Below, piece after piece: positions 39,801 to 47,334 of a DNA stretch of 64,000 nt; the stretch's first letter is position 1; the number at the start of each line of letters is the position of its first letter. Position numbers and translations under genes: made by a program. The notes below the pieces were generated by a model, which saw nothing but the letters and a program-made list of their open reading frames with translations, made no database searches and had not been told where the DNA came from. The stretch is from Mesorhizobium sp. CAU 1732 (GTDB lineage: Bacteria > Pseudomonadota > Alphaproteobacteria > Rhizobiales > Rhizobiaceae), in assembly GCF_039888675.1 (NCBI RefSeq), contig NZ_JBDQQR010000001.1, positions 620,001-684,000 of the forward strand, given 5' to 3'.

Positions 39801-42353
39801 ACCCGCAACGGCACGATCCTCGACCAGATCGAGCGCGCCGAGACGGTCACGCTGGTCGAGGAAGAAGCGCGCGACGCGACGCCCGCCAAGCTGCCGGCCC
39901 TGACGCATACGTTTTCGGCAGGTCGTGAACGAGAGGCAGCCGCTCCGGCGACCGTGGATGGCGAAGGCCTGACGTTCTGGAACGGGTTCGGCGGCTTCGC
40001 GCAGGACGGACGCGAATATGTCGTCCGGCTTGGCGCGCGCAGCGTCACGCCGCAGCCCTGGATCAACGTCATTGCGAACCCAGAGTTCGGTTTCCACACC
40101 TCGGCGGAGGGCGCGTCCTACACCTGGAGCCGCAACAGCCGCGATTTCCAGCTCACGCCGTGGACGAACGATCCCGTCTCCAACCGGCCGGGCGAGGCGT
40201 TCTACATCCGCAATCAGGACACGGGCGAGGTGTTCTCGCCGCTGGCCTGCGTGGTTCGCGACGCTGCCGTCGCCTATGAGGCCCGGCATGCGCGCGGCGT
40301 CTCGACATTCACTGCGAGCAAGGACGGTGTTACGGCCGAACTCGTCCAGCTCGTGGACCCAAGCGATCCGGTCAAGATTCAGCGCATGACGCTGCGCAAT
40401 GACGGCAAGACCACGGCGCGCCTGAAAATCTATGCCTATGTGGAGTGGCTGCTCGGCAGCAATCGCGCCCGCACGGCAAGCACGGTCGTTCCAGGCCGCG
40501 ATGCGGCGACCGGGGCGCTGACCGCGCGCAACCCATACAGCCTCGACTTCGGCGACCGTGTCGCCTTCCTCGTCTGCGACGGCAATCGCCAGACCTTCAC
40601 CTGCGACCGAGGTGAGTTCCTGGGGCAGGGCGGATCGACGATCCAGCCGGTCGCCGTCCGCAAGGGGCTTGCTCTGTCGGGGACGACAGAGGCCGGACGC
40701 GACCCGTGCGCGGCGGTTGCCTGCGATGTCGAGATCGCACCGGGCGAGGCCATCGCCCTTCATTATGTGCTGGGTGACGGCGCGTCCGCGGACGATGCAT
40801 CGACGCTTGCGGCCCGCCATATCGCGTCCGATTTCGACGAGCGGCTCGCCGCGAACGAGGCGGACTGGCTGTCCTTCTCGGACGCGCTCCAGGTCGAGAC
40901 CCCCGATCCCGCATTCAACGCGATGGTGAATGTCTGGCTTCCCTATCAGAGCCTGGCTTGCCGGATTCGCGCACGGTCCGCCTTCTATCAGGCGAGCGGC
41001 GCCTACGGTTTCCGCGACCAGTTGCAGGATACGCTGTCGCTTCTGCTGCACGATCCGGCACTTGCGCGCGAGCAGATCATCAACGCCGCCGGACGTCAGT
41101 TTCCGGAAGGCGACGTCCAGCATTGGTGGTTGCCGAAAAACGGTGCCGGCGTGCGCACGACGATCTCCGACGACGTGGTGTGGCTGGCCTACGGAACGCA
41201 TCATTATGTCAAGACGACCGGCGACGCGGCGCTGCTCGACGAGCAAATCCACTTCATCGAAGGCCCCGCGTTGAACGAGGGCGAGCACGACAATTTCTTC
41301 GTGCCGGAAGTCTCGCGCGATACCGCGACGCTCTACGAGCATTGCGCCCGCGCGCTCGACCTCGCCATCAAACGCACCAGCGAGAGCGGCCTGCCGCTCA
41401 TCCTCGGCGGCGACTGGAACGACGGAATGAACCAGGTCGGCGAGGCCGGCAAGGGCGAGAGCGTCTGGCTCGGCTGGTTCCTGCTCAAGGCACTGAACGA
41501 TTTCGGCCCGATCGCGCAGTCGCGCGGGGACAAGTCCCGCGTCACGGCGTGGCGCAAGCATGCCGATCGTCTCAAGAAGGCGATCGAGGCCGGGGCATGG
41601 GACGGCGAATGGTATCGCCGCGGATCGTTCGATGACGGCTCGCCGCTCGGATCGAAGCTCTCGGACGAGTGCCGTATCGATTCCATCGCGCAGTCCTGGG
41701 CGGTGATATCGGGCGCTGGCGATCCCGCCCGGGCGGAGCAGGCGGTCGGCAAGGCCGTCGAACTGCTGGTCGACGACGAACTGCGCATTGCGCGCCTGTT
41801 CACGCCACCCTTCGAGCACACCGACAAGGAGCCGGGCTACATCAAGCGCTATCCGCCCGGCGTGCGCGAGAATGGCGGCCAGTACACGCATGCGGCGACA
41901 TGGCTGGTCGTGGCGCTGGCACAATTGGGCAAGTCGGACGAGGCGTATCGTGTCTTTTCGATGCTCAACCCCGTCACCCATGCGCTCGACGAAGACGCGG
42001 CGGACCAGTATCGCGTGGAACCCTATGTCGTGGCTGCCGACGTCTACTCCGGAGGCGACAAGGGCGGCCGCGGCGGCTGGACCTGGTACACCGGATCGGC
42101 CGGATGGCTCTATCGCGCGGCAGTGGAGGGCATCCTCGGCATCCGCCGCGAGGGCGACAGGCTCGTGATCGATCCGCGACTTCCCGCCGCATGGGACGGC
42201 TTCAATGCGACGCTCCGCCTCGGCGAAGCAAATTACAGAATTGTCGTGGAGCGCGGTGAGTCGTCGCGTGTGACCATCGATGGCATTGAAGCCGAAAATC
42301 ATCTTCTTTTACATGAAGATGGCGACCACGAGGTCCGTCTAGTCTTGGCGTGA
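33846..42353 (+). CDS. ndvB: Cyclic beta-1,2-glucan synthase
   Basis: 2835 residues, the size of Rhizobium NdvB/Agrobacterium ChvB. Membrane helices lie at about 398-470 and again at about 800-980. Between them is a glycosyltransferase (GT84) domain with VMTVDADTRM at about 610-620 and QHRWARGDWQLLG near 763. A glycoamylase-like domain follows (GISEAAYNARDREMTYQYTN, then GVPGLGLKRGLGQD). The C-terminal 900 residues are a GH94 phosphorylase-type domain with GGDWNDGMNQVG near 2518. It primes on itself, extends and cyclises beta-1,2-glucan from UDP-glucose; the product is exported by NdvA, whose gene follows. No clear ribosome site precedes the ATG. Confidence 0.97.
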   Translation: MNVHAGQAHRPDSVSMLPETETPIRSAFAHHGDLRKLGTALANGSTDHIEGLESFEPRARTKQNAERIRQVVQALNEAQQLGESVTPAANWLLDNSYVVEEAIAEVRRDLPPRFYRQLPLMPGRDVPRVLALAWLYVAHSDSAVSAEGFREVVSGFQEVQPLRIGELWALPSILRFVLVENLRRLALRVNRARDMRLLANLVADRIAATPESEDLAILSNYGEHARDRTFATQLLHRLRDGSHTSSKALAWLESALESGGSDAEEITIGEHANLSAGNVTTGNIIKGLRLLDDIEWTVWVEEVSRIDHLLRERTTFETLDFPSRDAYRRAIEQLSKRSGKEEFDVALEAVALAEADRTDVESGIDVGCFLVGPRREEFERAIGYEPTLADRSYRVYHAAGWPGILLPAVAMTALLLGASAVALADYGLGAAATTLLVILFALPASEAALGLFNTVASLIVKPTRLIGYGFKAGVPAEARTLVVVPVLIGSRDDVEEAIHNLEVHYLANMSGEVHFAVLSDWPDSEVEQTEADLALLDYARKQVADLNTRYPKEGNARFFLLHRRRLFNSAESCWMGWERKRGKLHELNTLLRGDKDTTFFAPTDPLPLDVTYVMTVDADTRMTRDAVARLAGKLAHPLNRPQIDVEGRRLTAGYGILQPRVTPSLTTGDEASFFQRIFSANRGIDPYVFAVSDVYQDLYGSGSFTGKGLYHIDAMEAALKGRIPENTILSHDLLEGAYANAALVTDVELIEDYPTRYAVDASRQHRWARGDWQLLGWIFGPSGVPGLSRWKMIDNLRRSLMPIFWIAASIAGWTLLPFTQAAQWQALLVLSLFLSLTFGIVDSVVPKEADATLKNHFAALARDVAFASAQVALKVVLMAHLAWSMGDAIVRTLYRLFVSRRHLLEWRTASQVAQSGASTLGGHYRSMAGALVIAAIGLAIPLAWDSTGSVIAACFALFWAGSPAFAWLVSQSAETEDRLEVAPSDAAALRRIARRTWLYFETFVTGEHNMLPPDNFQETPTPVVAGRTSPTNIGVYLLSVVSARDFGWISLSETIDRLERTLATMEKMDRYRGHLYNWYETQTLKPLQPPYISAVDSGNLAGHLIAVSSACAEWGGAPAAHLQGDFEGIVDVVGILEETLEALPDDRRPLRPLRQRLAERLDGMRRAVATILSEPETASIRTINLTVLAGDIGKLARALHDEIKTTASEELALWSGKLEKACEAHLADSHMEENLVGKLRAKLTDLRDRARKFAFEMEFSFLLRQERNLLSIGYRVDQHQLDEACYDLLASEARLTSLFGIAKGDLPTEHWFRLGRPVTEIGFAGALVSWSGSMFEYLMPPLVMKEPLGGILNQTSNLIIRRQISYARSKNIPWGISEAAYNARDREMTYQYTNFGVPGLGLKRGLGQDTVIAPYASLLAAQFRPADAVANLKRLKALGACGRYAFHDAVDFTPGRVPEGKPCAVVRNYYAHHHGMSIVAVANAVFEGRMRDRFHADPVIEAAELLLQEKAPRDIPAMPIRAETGERIKPAVVDERPDSRLILDPLRSPRATNVMSNGHYNVMVTSTGTGYSRADEVSVTRWNADPTEDRTGTFLFLSDRATGDWWSTTAEPKRMPGESTRTFFCDDKATFTKTVGSLRSEVECVVVSEGNGEARHVTIWNDADHDRHIEVTSFAELALAFEANDVAHPAFSKMFVKTEIANDGTTIYASRRQRSSDDPTIALAHFITSGVGVARDVEAETDRRAFIGRGRSIADAAAFDRGAHLSGSEGFVLDPVMALRCKVRVPARKKVSLTFWTIVAANREDVEKESQRFLHPDSIQRQSMLAWTRSQVQTRHVGLSLAEAAGVQKLARYLLFPDAALRAPSETIESGLGRQSGLWPMAISGDFPIFALRIGDVADLEIVASALRMQEYMRARGVLADLVIVNEQASSYVQDLQQAIELLCENARLRGRELGPRQHIFAVRRDLMDDESYRTLVASARVILHTRNGTILDQIERAETVTLVEEEARDATPAKLPALTHTFSAGREREAAAPATVDGEGLTFWNGFGGFAQDGREYVVRLGARSVTPQPWINVIANPEFGFHTSAEGASYTWSRNSRDFQLTPWTNDPVSNRPGEAFYIRNQDTGEVFSPLACVVRDAAVAYEARHARGVSTFTASKDGVTAELVQLVDPSDPVKIQRMTLRNDGKTTARLKIYAYVEWLLGSNRARTASTVVPGRDAATGALTARNPYSLDFGDRVAFLVCDGNRQTFTCDRGEFLGQGGSTIQPVAVRKGLALSGTTEAGRDPCAAVACDVEIAPGEAIALHYVLGDGASADDASTLAARHIASDFDERLAANEADWLSFSDALQVETPDPAFNAMVNVWLPYQSLACRIRARSAFYQASGAYGFRDQLQDTLSLLLHDPALAREQIINAAGRQFPEGDVQHWWLPKNGAGVRTTISDDVVWLAYGTHHYVKTTGDAALLDEQIHFIEGPALNEGEHDNFFVPEVSRDTATLYEHCARALDLAIKRTSESGLPLILGGDWNDGMNQVGEAGKGESVWLGWFLLKALNDFGPIAQSRGDKSRVTAWRKHADRLKKAIEAGAWDGEWYRRGSFDDGSPLGSKLSDECRIDSIAQSWAVISGAGDPARAEQAVGKAVELLVDDELRIARLFTPPFEHTDKEPGYIKRYPPGVRENGGQYTHAATWLVVALAQLGKSDEAYRVFSMLNPVTHALDEDAADQYRVEPYVVAADVYSGGDKGGRGGWTWYTGSAGWLYRAAVEGILGIRREGDRLVIDPRLPAAWDGFNATLRLGEANYRIVVERGESSRVTIDGIEAENHLLLHEDGDHEVRLVLA

Positions 42354-42450
42354 CTTCGACGACAAAGTGAAATTTATGTATCGAGGCGCGTGTCCGTCCG
42401 CCTCGATTTCGCCGCCATGTGGCCATTTTATCAAATATTTCAGTTTGTTA

Positions 42451-42460
42451 CGTGATCACG
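42451..42460. promoter_or_regulatory. Palindrome between ndvB and ndvA
   Basis: CGTGATCACG is a perfect 10-base palindrome set in an AT-rich part of the 235-base gap between ndvB and ndvA, within GTTA...GTAAC flanks. It could be a regulator site at an ndvA promoter. No further support. Confidence 0.25.
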
Positions 42461-42588
42461 AATGGTAACGGCCTGTCGTTGAGAGTTGTCTCTTGGATGC
42501 AACCGAAACGTCGAATTTACATTGAAGTGTACCGCCGCCAAGAATAACTTCGCTCATTGTGCGTTGCAGCATTCACAGGAATACGCGT

Positions 42589-44376
42589 TTGTCACTTCTG
42601 GAAATCTATTGGAGAGCGATGTCATACCTGGGGGCCGAACGGCGCCGGGTAATCATCATATGTCTCGCCAACGTCGCGCTTGCCGTCGTGATGATCGTGG
42701 AGCCGATTTTGTTCGGCAACATCATCGAGGCCATCGCAGACGAGTCCAATGTCATGTCGAAGGTTGCCATCTGGGCGGCGCTCGGTGCGTTCAACATCGT
42801 CGCCTTCGTGATGGTTGCGCGCGGCGCCGACCGGCTTGCGCACAAGCGCCGCGTGGATGTGCTCGGAGAGTCCTTCGAGAAGGTCATCACGATGCCGCTC
42901 TCCTGGCATCACAAGAACGGCACCTCCAACTCGCTGCACACGCTGTTGCGTGCGATGGAGACGCTGTTCTCGCTGTGGCTCGAATTCATGCGTCAGCATC
43001 TGTCGACCGCGGTGGCGCTGATCCTCCTGATCCCGACCGCGTTCTCGCTCGACTGGCGCATGGCATGCGTTCTGCTGGCGCTTGGCGTCGCCTATGTCGC
43101 GATCAGCCGGGCAGTCATGTCCCGCACCAAGGACGGCCAGGCGCAGGTCGAGGCGCACTACCATCAGGTGTTCGCGCATGTCAGTGATTCCATCAGCAAT
43201 ATCTCCGTGCTGCAGAGCTACGGCCGCGTGACGCGCGAGGCGGAGGCGCTGCGCCGCTACACGGACTCGCTGATCGGCGCGCAGTTTCCGGTTCTCAACT
43301 GGTGGGCGCTCGCAAGCGCGCTTCAGCGCCTGTCCGCGACCATCTCGATGATGGTCGTGCTGGTGGTGGGCGCATTCCTGGTGCAGAGCGGCCAGATGCG
43401 TATCGGCGACATCGTTGCGTTCACGGGTTTCGCGACGCTCCTGATCGGTCGTCTCGACCAGGTAACGGGTTTCGTGAACCAGGTGTTCGAGGCCCGTGCC
43501 AAGCTCGAGCCGTTCTATGTGCTCGAAGACGCTGTCGGTGAACGCAGCGAGCCACTGGGCACGCGTCCGGTCGGGCGCCTGCGCGGCGAGATCGAGTTCG
43601 ACAACGTCTCGTTCCAGTTCCCCGATTCCGGCCAAGGGCTCGAGGAGGTGTCGTTCAAGGTCGCCGCTGGCCAGACGGTCGCGATCGTCGGCCCGACGGG
43701 CGCCGGCAAGACGACCCTGATCAACCTCTTGCAGCGTGTGTATGACCCGAAGGTCGGCACCGTCCGCGTCGACGGGCTGGATACGCGCACCATCACGCGC
43801 AAGTCGCTCCGCGATCAGATCGCGACGGTCTTCCAGGATGCCGGCCTGCTCAACAGGTCGATCGAGGAGAACATTCGTCTGGGTCGTGACGACGCGATGT
43901 ACAACGAGGTCCACGAGGCCGCCGTCGCCGCCGCCGCGCAGGACTTCATCCTGTCGAAGAGCGACGGCTACGATACGATCGTCGGCGAACGTGGCTCGCG
44001 GCTTTCGGGCGGCGAACGCCAGCGCATCGCGATTGCCCGTGCCGTGCTGAAGGACGCGCCGATCCTCGTCCTCGACGAGGCGACCAGCGCGCTCGATGTC
44101 GAGACCGAGGCCAAGGTGAAGGAAGCGATCGACCGCTTGCGCCAAAACCGGACGACGTTCGTCATCGCCCACAGGCTTTCGACGGTCTGCGACGCCGATC
44201 TGGTCATCTTCATGGATGCCGGCCGCATCATCGAGATGGGTGCGTTCCACGAACTGGCCCAGCGCGACAATGGCCGTTTCGCGTCGCTGCTTCGCGCCGG
44301 CGGGCTGCTCGACCAGAAGGACCGTCTGCGTGCAGTGTCCATGACCGTTCCGGAGCTTTCGCCTGAGGCGGCGTGA
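42589..44376 (+). CDS. ndvA: Cyclic beta-1,2-glucan export ABC transporter
   Basis: 595 residues from a TTG at 42589 with AGGAA six bases upstream; this gives SLLEIYWRAMSYLG, which aligns with the usual NdvA start. The frame to 42559 adds ten unlikely residues. An N-terminal six-helix ABC membrane domain (about 15-300) is fused to an ATPase with Walker A GPTGAGKTT, signature LSGGERQRIAIARA, and Walker B ILVLDEATSALD. It acts as a homodimer to move the glucan into the periplasm. A strong hairpin follows the gene. Confidence 0.96.
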   Translation: MSLLEIYWRAMSYLGAERRRVIIICLANVALAVVMIVEPILFGNIIEAIADESNVMSKVAIWAALGAFNIVAFVMVARGADRLAHKRRVDVLGESFEKVITMPLSWHHKNGTSNSLHTLLRAMETLFSLWLEFMRQHLSTAVALILLIPTAFSLDWRMACVLLALGVAYVAISRAVMSRTKDGQAQVEAHYHQVFAHVSDSISNISVLQSYGRVTREAEALRRYTDSLIGAQFPVLNWWALASALQRLSATISMMVVLVVGAFLVQSGQMRIGDIVAFTGFATLLIGRLDQVTGFVNQVFEARAKLEPFYVLEDAVGERSEPLGTRPVGRLRGEIEFDNVSFQFPDSGQGLEEVSFKVAAGQTVAIVGPTGAGKTTLINLLQRVYDPKVGTVRVDGLDTRTITRKSLRDQIATVFQDAGLLNRSIEENIRLGRDDAMYNEVHEAAVAAAAQDFILSKSDGYDTIVGERGSRLSGGERQRIAIARAVLKDAPILVLDEATSALDVETEAKVKEAIDRLRQNRTTFVIAHRLSTVCDADLVIFMDAGRIIEMGAFHELAQRDNGRFASLLRAGGLLDQKDRLRAVSMTVPELSPEAA

Positions 44377-44407
44377 TACCCGGCATCTGGCTCGACAGAA
44401 TAAGCTG

Positions 44408-44443
44408 AAACGGCGCTTTGGCTTCATGGCCAAGGCGCCGTTT
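44408..44443 (+). terminator. Hairpin terminator after ndvA
   Basis: A 15-base-pair stem (AAACGGCGCTTTGGC at 44408-44422 with GCCAAGGCGCCGTTT at 44429-44443, one G-T pair) closes a six-base loop 31 bases after the ndvA stop. The T run after it is short (TTT then GCG), so termination may be partial. Confidence 0.65.
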
Positions 44444-44559
44444 GCGTTTCACACCCCTGTCACGCCGTGTTGACCCGACGTGGGCGCGAGGTGCGTTGAC
44501 CCTGTTCGACAGCACATGCACAACGGCGTGTCCGAATATGGTTGAGGGGCTTCGACGTC

Positions 44560-45780
44560 ATGAAGAGAGTTTTGATCGCAGCCGCGTCGGTGCTGGCCAT
44601 GGCCGCGCAGGTGTTCGCGCAGAACCCCGATGCGTCCGACTGGGACGCCGTGCTGGAGGATGCGCGCGGCGAGACGGTCTACTTCAACGCCTGGGGCGGA
44701 GCGGAAAACATCAACGCCTATCTCGAATGGACCGGCGGCCAGCTCAAGGAGCGGTATGGCATGACGCTGGTCCATGTGAAGCTCGACGACACCGCCAATG
44801 CGGTTGCCAAGGTCGTCGCGGAAAAGGCGGCGGGGCGCAACGAGCGCGGTACCGTCGATCTCGTCTGGATCAATGGCGAGAACTTCGCCTCGATGAAGCG
44901 GCAGGAGCTCTTGATGTCTCCCGGCTGGGCCGAGGACCTGCCCAACTGGCAGTATGTCGACATCGAGAACAAGCCGACGATCCGCACCGATTTCACCATT
45001 CCGGTCGAGGGGCTCGAGAGCCCGTGGGGCATGGCGAAGCTGGTTTTCTTCTACGACAGCGCCAACACGCCGGCAGACGATGTGCCCGGTTCGGCGCGCG
45101 CGCTTCTGAAATGGGCGAAAGCCAATCCCGGCCGCTTCTCCTACCCGCAGCCGCCGGACTTCATCGGCTCGTCATTCCTGAAGCAGGTGCTGTCGGAGCT
45201 GGTCGAGGATCGGTCGGTGCTTCTGAAGCCGGTCGATGAAGCGGCGTTCGACAGCGTGACCCAGCCGCTCTTCGACTATCTCGACGCGCTGAACCCGCTG
45301 CTGTGGCGCGGCGGCAAGGCCTTTCCGCAAAACTATCCGGCGATGAAGCAGCTTCTGGCCGACAACGAGGTCGACATCATCTTCGCCTTCAACCCGTCCG
45401 AAGCGTCGAGCGCGATCGCCGCTGGCGAGTTGCCGGACACGGTCCGCTCGTTCACCTTCGACGACGGCACGCTCGGCAACACGCATTTCGTCGCCATTCC
45501 CTATAACGCGGCGGCAAAGGCCGGCGCGCTGGTTGTCGCCAACTTCCTGATCTCGCCGGAAGCCCAGGCGCGCAAGCAGGACCCGGCCTTCTGGGGCGAT
45601 CCGACGGTTCTGGCTCTCGACAAACTGGACGATGCGGATCGCGTGGCATTCGACGCCATCGACCTCGGCGTCGCGACCCTCAAGCCCGACGAACTGGGAC
45701 CCGCCATAGACGAGCCGCATCCGAGCTGGATGGACAGGCTGGAGATTGAATGGAAGCGCCGCTACGGCGTGGCGAACTGA
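44560..45780 (+). CDS. ynjB: YnjB-like ABC transporter substrate-binding protein
   Basis: 406 residues from the ATG at 44560; a leader frame from 44542 adds six residues. A signal peptide ends in FAQ. The sequence ETVYFNAWGGAENINAYLEW and the large two-lobe fold match YnjB, the binding component of the YnjBCD transporter, whose substrate is unsettled. The matching permease and ATPase genes are at 48689-51016, separated from this gene by bfr, bfd and opgC. The split is unusual and makes the assignment of partners an inference. Confidence 0.88.
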   Translation: MKRVLIAAASVLAMAAQVFAQNPDASDWDAVLEDARGETVYFNAWGGAENINAYLEWTGGQLKERYGMTLVHVKLDDTANAVAKVVAEKAAGRNERGTVDLVWINGENFASMKRQELLMSPGWAEDLPNWQYVDIENKPTIRTDFTIPVEGLESPWGMAKLVFFYDSANTPADDVPGSARALLKWAKANPGRFSYPQPPDFIGSSFLKQVLSELVEDRSVLLKPVDEAAFDSVTQPLFDYLDALNPLLWRGGKAFPQNYPAMKQLLADNEVDIIFAFNPSEASSAIAAGELPDTVRSFTFDDGTLGNTHFVAIPYNAAAKAGALVVANFLISPEAQARKQDPAFWGDPTVLALDKLDDADRVAFDAIDLGVATLKPDELGPAIDEPHPSWMDRLEIEWKRRYGVAN

Positions 45781-45825
45781 GACGGCCAGGAGGGTAGGGC
45801 CGCTCGCAAGCCGGTCGGAACGCCG

Positions 45826-45855
45826 AATCCTCCCCTGCGGAGCGGGGGAGGGGGC
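45826..45855. repeat. Fragment of the palindromic intergenic repeat
   Basis: The stretch GAATCCTCCCCTGCGGAGCG plus the following GGGGAGGGGG matches the core of the copy at 3718-3855 with one or two changes. Only one arm is present, so this is a truncated relic in the gap between ynjB and bfr. Confidence 0.7.
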
Positions 45856-45873
45856 GTAACGACCCGAAACGAT

Positions 45874-46359
45874 CTATTCGGCGTCGTCGGCGGAAGCCGC
45901 GTTGAGCTGGCCGTACTTCTCGGCGCCGATCTTCTCGAACAGTTCGAGCTGCGTCTCGAGGAAGTCGATATGGCCCTCCTCGTCGCTCAGCAGTTCCTCG
46001 AACAGCTTCATGGTCACGTAGTCGCCGAGTTCCTGGCAGATCTCGCGTGACTTCTTGTAGGAGGTGCGGGCGTCATACTCGCCGGCGAGGTCCGCCTCGA
46101 GCACTTCCTTGACGTTCTGGCCGATCCTGAGAGCACCGACCTTCTGCAGGTTCGGATGACCCTCCAGAAAGATGATACGCTCGATGATCTTGTCGGCGTG
46201 GTGCATCTCCTCGATGGACTCGGCCCGCTCCTTCTTCGCGAGCTTCGTGTAGCCCCAGTCGTCGAGAAGGCGATAGTGCAGCCAATACTGGTTGACCGCG
46301 CCCAGTTCCAGAAAGAGGGCTTCGTTAAGCCGCTCGATGATCCGTTCTTCGCCCTTCAT
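45874..46359 (-). CDS. bfr: Bacterioferritin
   Basis: 161 residues, the usual length. Ferroxidase ligands Glu18, Glu51, His54, Glu94-region and the [11 protein letters not shown] helix (Glu127, His130 in E. coli numbering) are present, as is the haem ligand Met52 in [10 protein letters not shown]. It stores iron as a 24-mer. GGAG nine bases upstream of the ATG lies inside the bfd gene, which overlaps by 35 bases, so the two are co-expressed. An Irr-type box is found further upstream at 47116. Confidence 0.96.
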   Translation of the reverse strand: MKGEERIIERLNEALFLELGAVNQYWLHYRLLDDWGYTKLAKKERAESIEEMHHADKIIERIIFLEGHPNLQKVGALRIGQNVKEVLEADLAGEYDARTSYKKSREICQELGDYVTMKLFEELLSDEEGHIDFLETQLELFEKIGAEKYGQLNAASADDAE

Positions 46360-46636
46360 GGCCTATGCTCCCGTACTGGCCCCGCAATCCACGGACGCGG
46401 TCCAGGAATGGTACGATCTCGGTTTCACCACCGCCAGCGCGGCGGTGGAACTCCTCGGTTACCCGAATGATCGTATCCACCACATTTGGGAAGCAGCCGC
46501 AACAGCGACCACGCTTCTTGAGCGTATGATAGACCTTGGCAGGCACGATTAGCTGCCATGGGTCAGCCTCGAGAAGTGAGACGACCACTTCTTCGATGTC
46601 CTTTTGGGTAATCAGGTTGCAATGGCAAACCAGCAT
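46325..46636 (-). CDS. bfd: Bacterioferritin-associated [2Fe-2S] ferredoxin
   Basis: 103 residues. The cluster cysteines form C-x-C (4, 6) and C-x-x-C (45, 48) in the Bfd pattern; an extra Cys46 lies between. Bfd passes electrons to bacterioferritin to release stored iron. The final ~35 residues (after [10 protein letters not shown]) go beyond the usual ~65-residue Bfd fold and lie in the zone that carries the bfr ribosome site. Confidence 0.88.
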   Translation of the reverse strand: MLVCHCNLITQKDIEEVVVSLLEADPWQLIVPAKVYHTLKKRGRCCGCFPNVVDTIIRVTEEFHRRAGGGETEIVPFLDRVRGLRGQYGSIGHEGRRTDHRAA

Positions 46637-46685
46637 GTGCCTACTCGGTATTCCGGCCCACGAACCATGGCCGGTCTATGGGATT

Positions 46686-46868
46686 TCAATCTCGTACCGA
46701 CGCGATCCTCTCGACGGCATCATGATCGATGTGGGTTGACGAAAGGGCGATGGTGTCGATCGCGCCGGGATCGACGCGCTGCGCGCTCGTTGCCGGCAAG
46801 GCGAATATCGCCGCCGTCAGGAGCGCGGTCGCGAAAATCGGTGTGTAAGCCAGGAGCCTGTGCTTCAT
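46686..46868 (-). CDS. Possible small secreted protein
   Basis: A 60-residue frame beginning MKHRLLAYTPIFATALLTAA, with a hydrophobic run and an ATSAQ cleavage-like site, followed by a polar tail with HIDHDAVERIASV. It looks like a signal peptide with a short mature part, but there is no ribosome binding site and no family I know. It lies upstream of bfd in the same direction, between it and the iron box. Reality uncertain. Confidence 0.4.
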   Translation of the reverse strand: MKHRLLAYTPIFATALLTAAIFALPATSAQRVDPGAIDTIALSSTHIDHDAVERIASVRD

Positions 46869-47074
46869 GGGCGAGTCCCATGCGACCGCGCTTTTCGCGC
46901 GGATACCGGCATCTGTGGCCAGAGACTGGTTCGTGCGATCAGGCGCCGAAAATCCGGCGCCCCGCATCAATACGGATTCCATGTCTGCCTCCAATCGAAC
47001 GGGTTCAAGGCCCAAACATCAAAGGATGTGCATCCCTCATGGGACGCGTCTCTTAGATATATGAGAAAGGACGG

Positions 47075-47095
47075 TTGTCAATTCAAACATGACAA
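47075..47095. promoter_or_regulatory. Inverted repeat TTGTCA-N9-TGACAA
   Basis: Perfect 6-base arms around 9 bases, 21 bases upstream of the Irr-type box. It may be a repressor operator in the intergenic region that separates the iron-storage genes from opgC. The binding protein is unknown. Confidence 0.35.
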
Positions 47096-47115
47096 TTCCC
47101 CTCATGGATCAATAG

Positions 47116-47132
47116 GTTAGAACGATTCCAAA
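47116..47132. promoter_or_regulatory. Irr-type iron control element (ICE box)
   Basis: GTTAGAA CGA TTCCAAA differs at two of 14 arm positions from the rhizobial Irr consensus TTTAGAA-N3-TTCTAAA. It is 480 bases upstream of bfd and about 220 upstream of opgC. Irr represses iron storage genes when haem/iron is scarce, so bfd-bfr would be the sensible target. Distance leaves doubt. Confidence 0.45.
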
Positions 47133-47334
47133 CTGACGCGGCAGGCGTCGGTGCCACGGCCGATGGTTACGCGCGCCAATAAAAAGTGACCCGGCATCCA
47201 CGGCAAAAGCGCATTCGCCGCAATGCCTTGCCTTATCAGGGCCGGCTTCGCGTTGCTCATGCGCAACCCATAGGGACTGCGCGCCTGCGGCATTCCGTAC
47301 ACGGAACCCGGGCGTGGATTGAGACTTGATACGC

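Larger units (their letters stand above)
46869..47334. other. Regulatory intergenic region upstream of opgC
   Basis: About 466 bases without a convincing gene. It contains the inverted repeat TTGTCA-N9-TGACAA (47075-47095) and the Irr-type box at 47116-47132, both in a locally AT-rich part. It probably carries the promoters of the small minus-strand gene (and perhaps bfd-bfr) and of opgC. Confidence 0.5.

Noticed and set aside
36288..42302. Two very long minus-strand frames (873 and 1103 codons) opposite ndvB
   Set aside because: They are antisense shadows of the high-GC ndvB gene: Arg/Gly/Ala-rich, no domain, no ribosome site, and ndvB itself has all catalytic motifs on the other strand.
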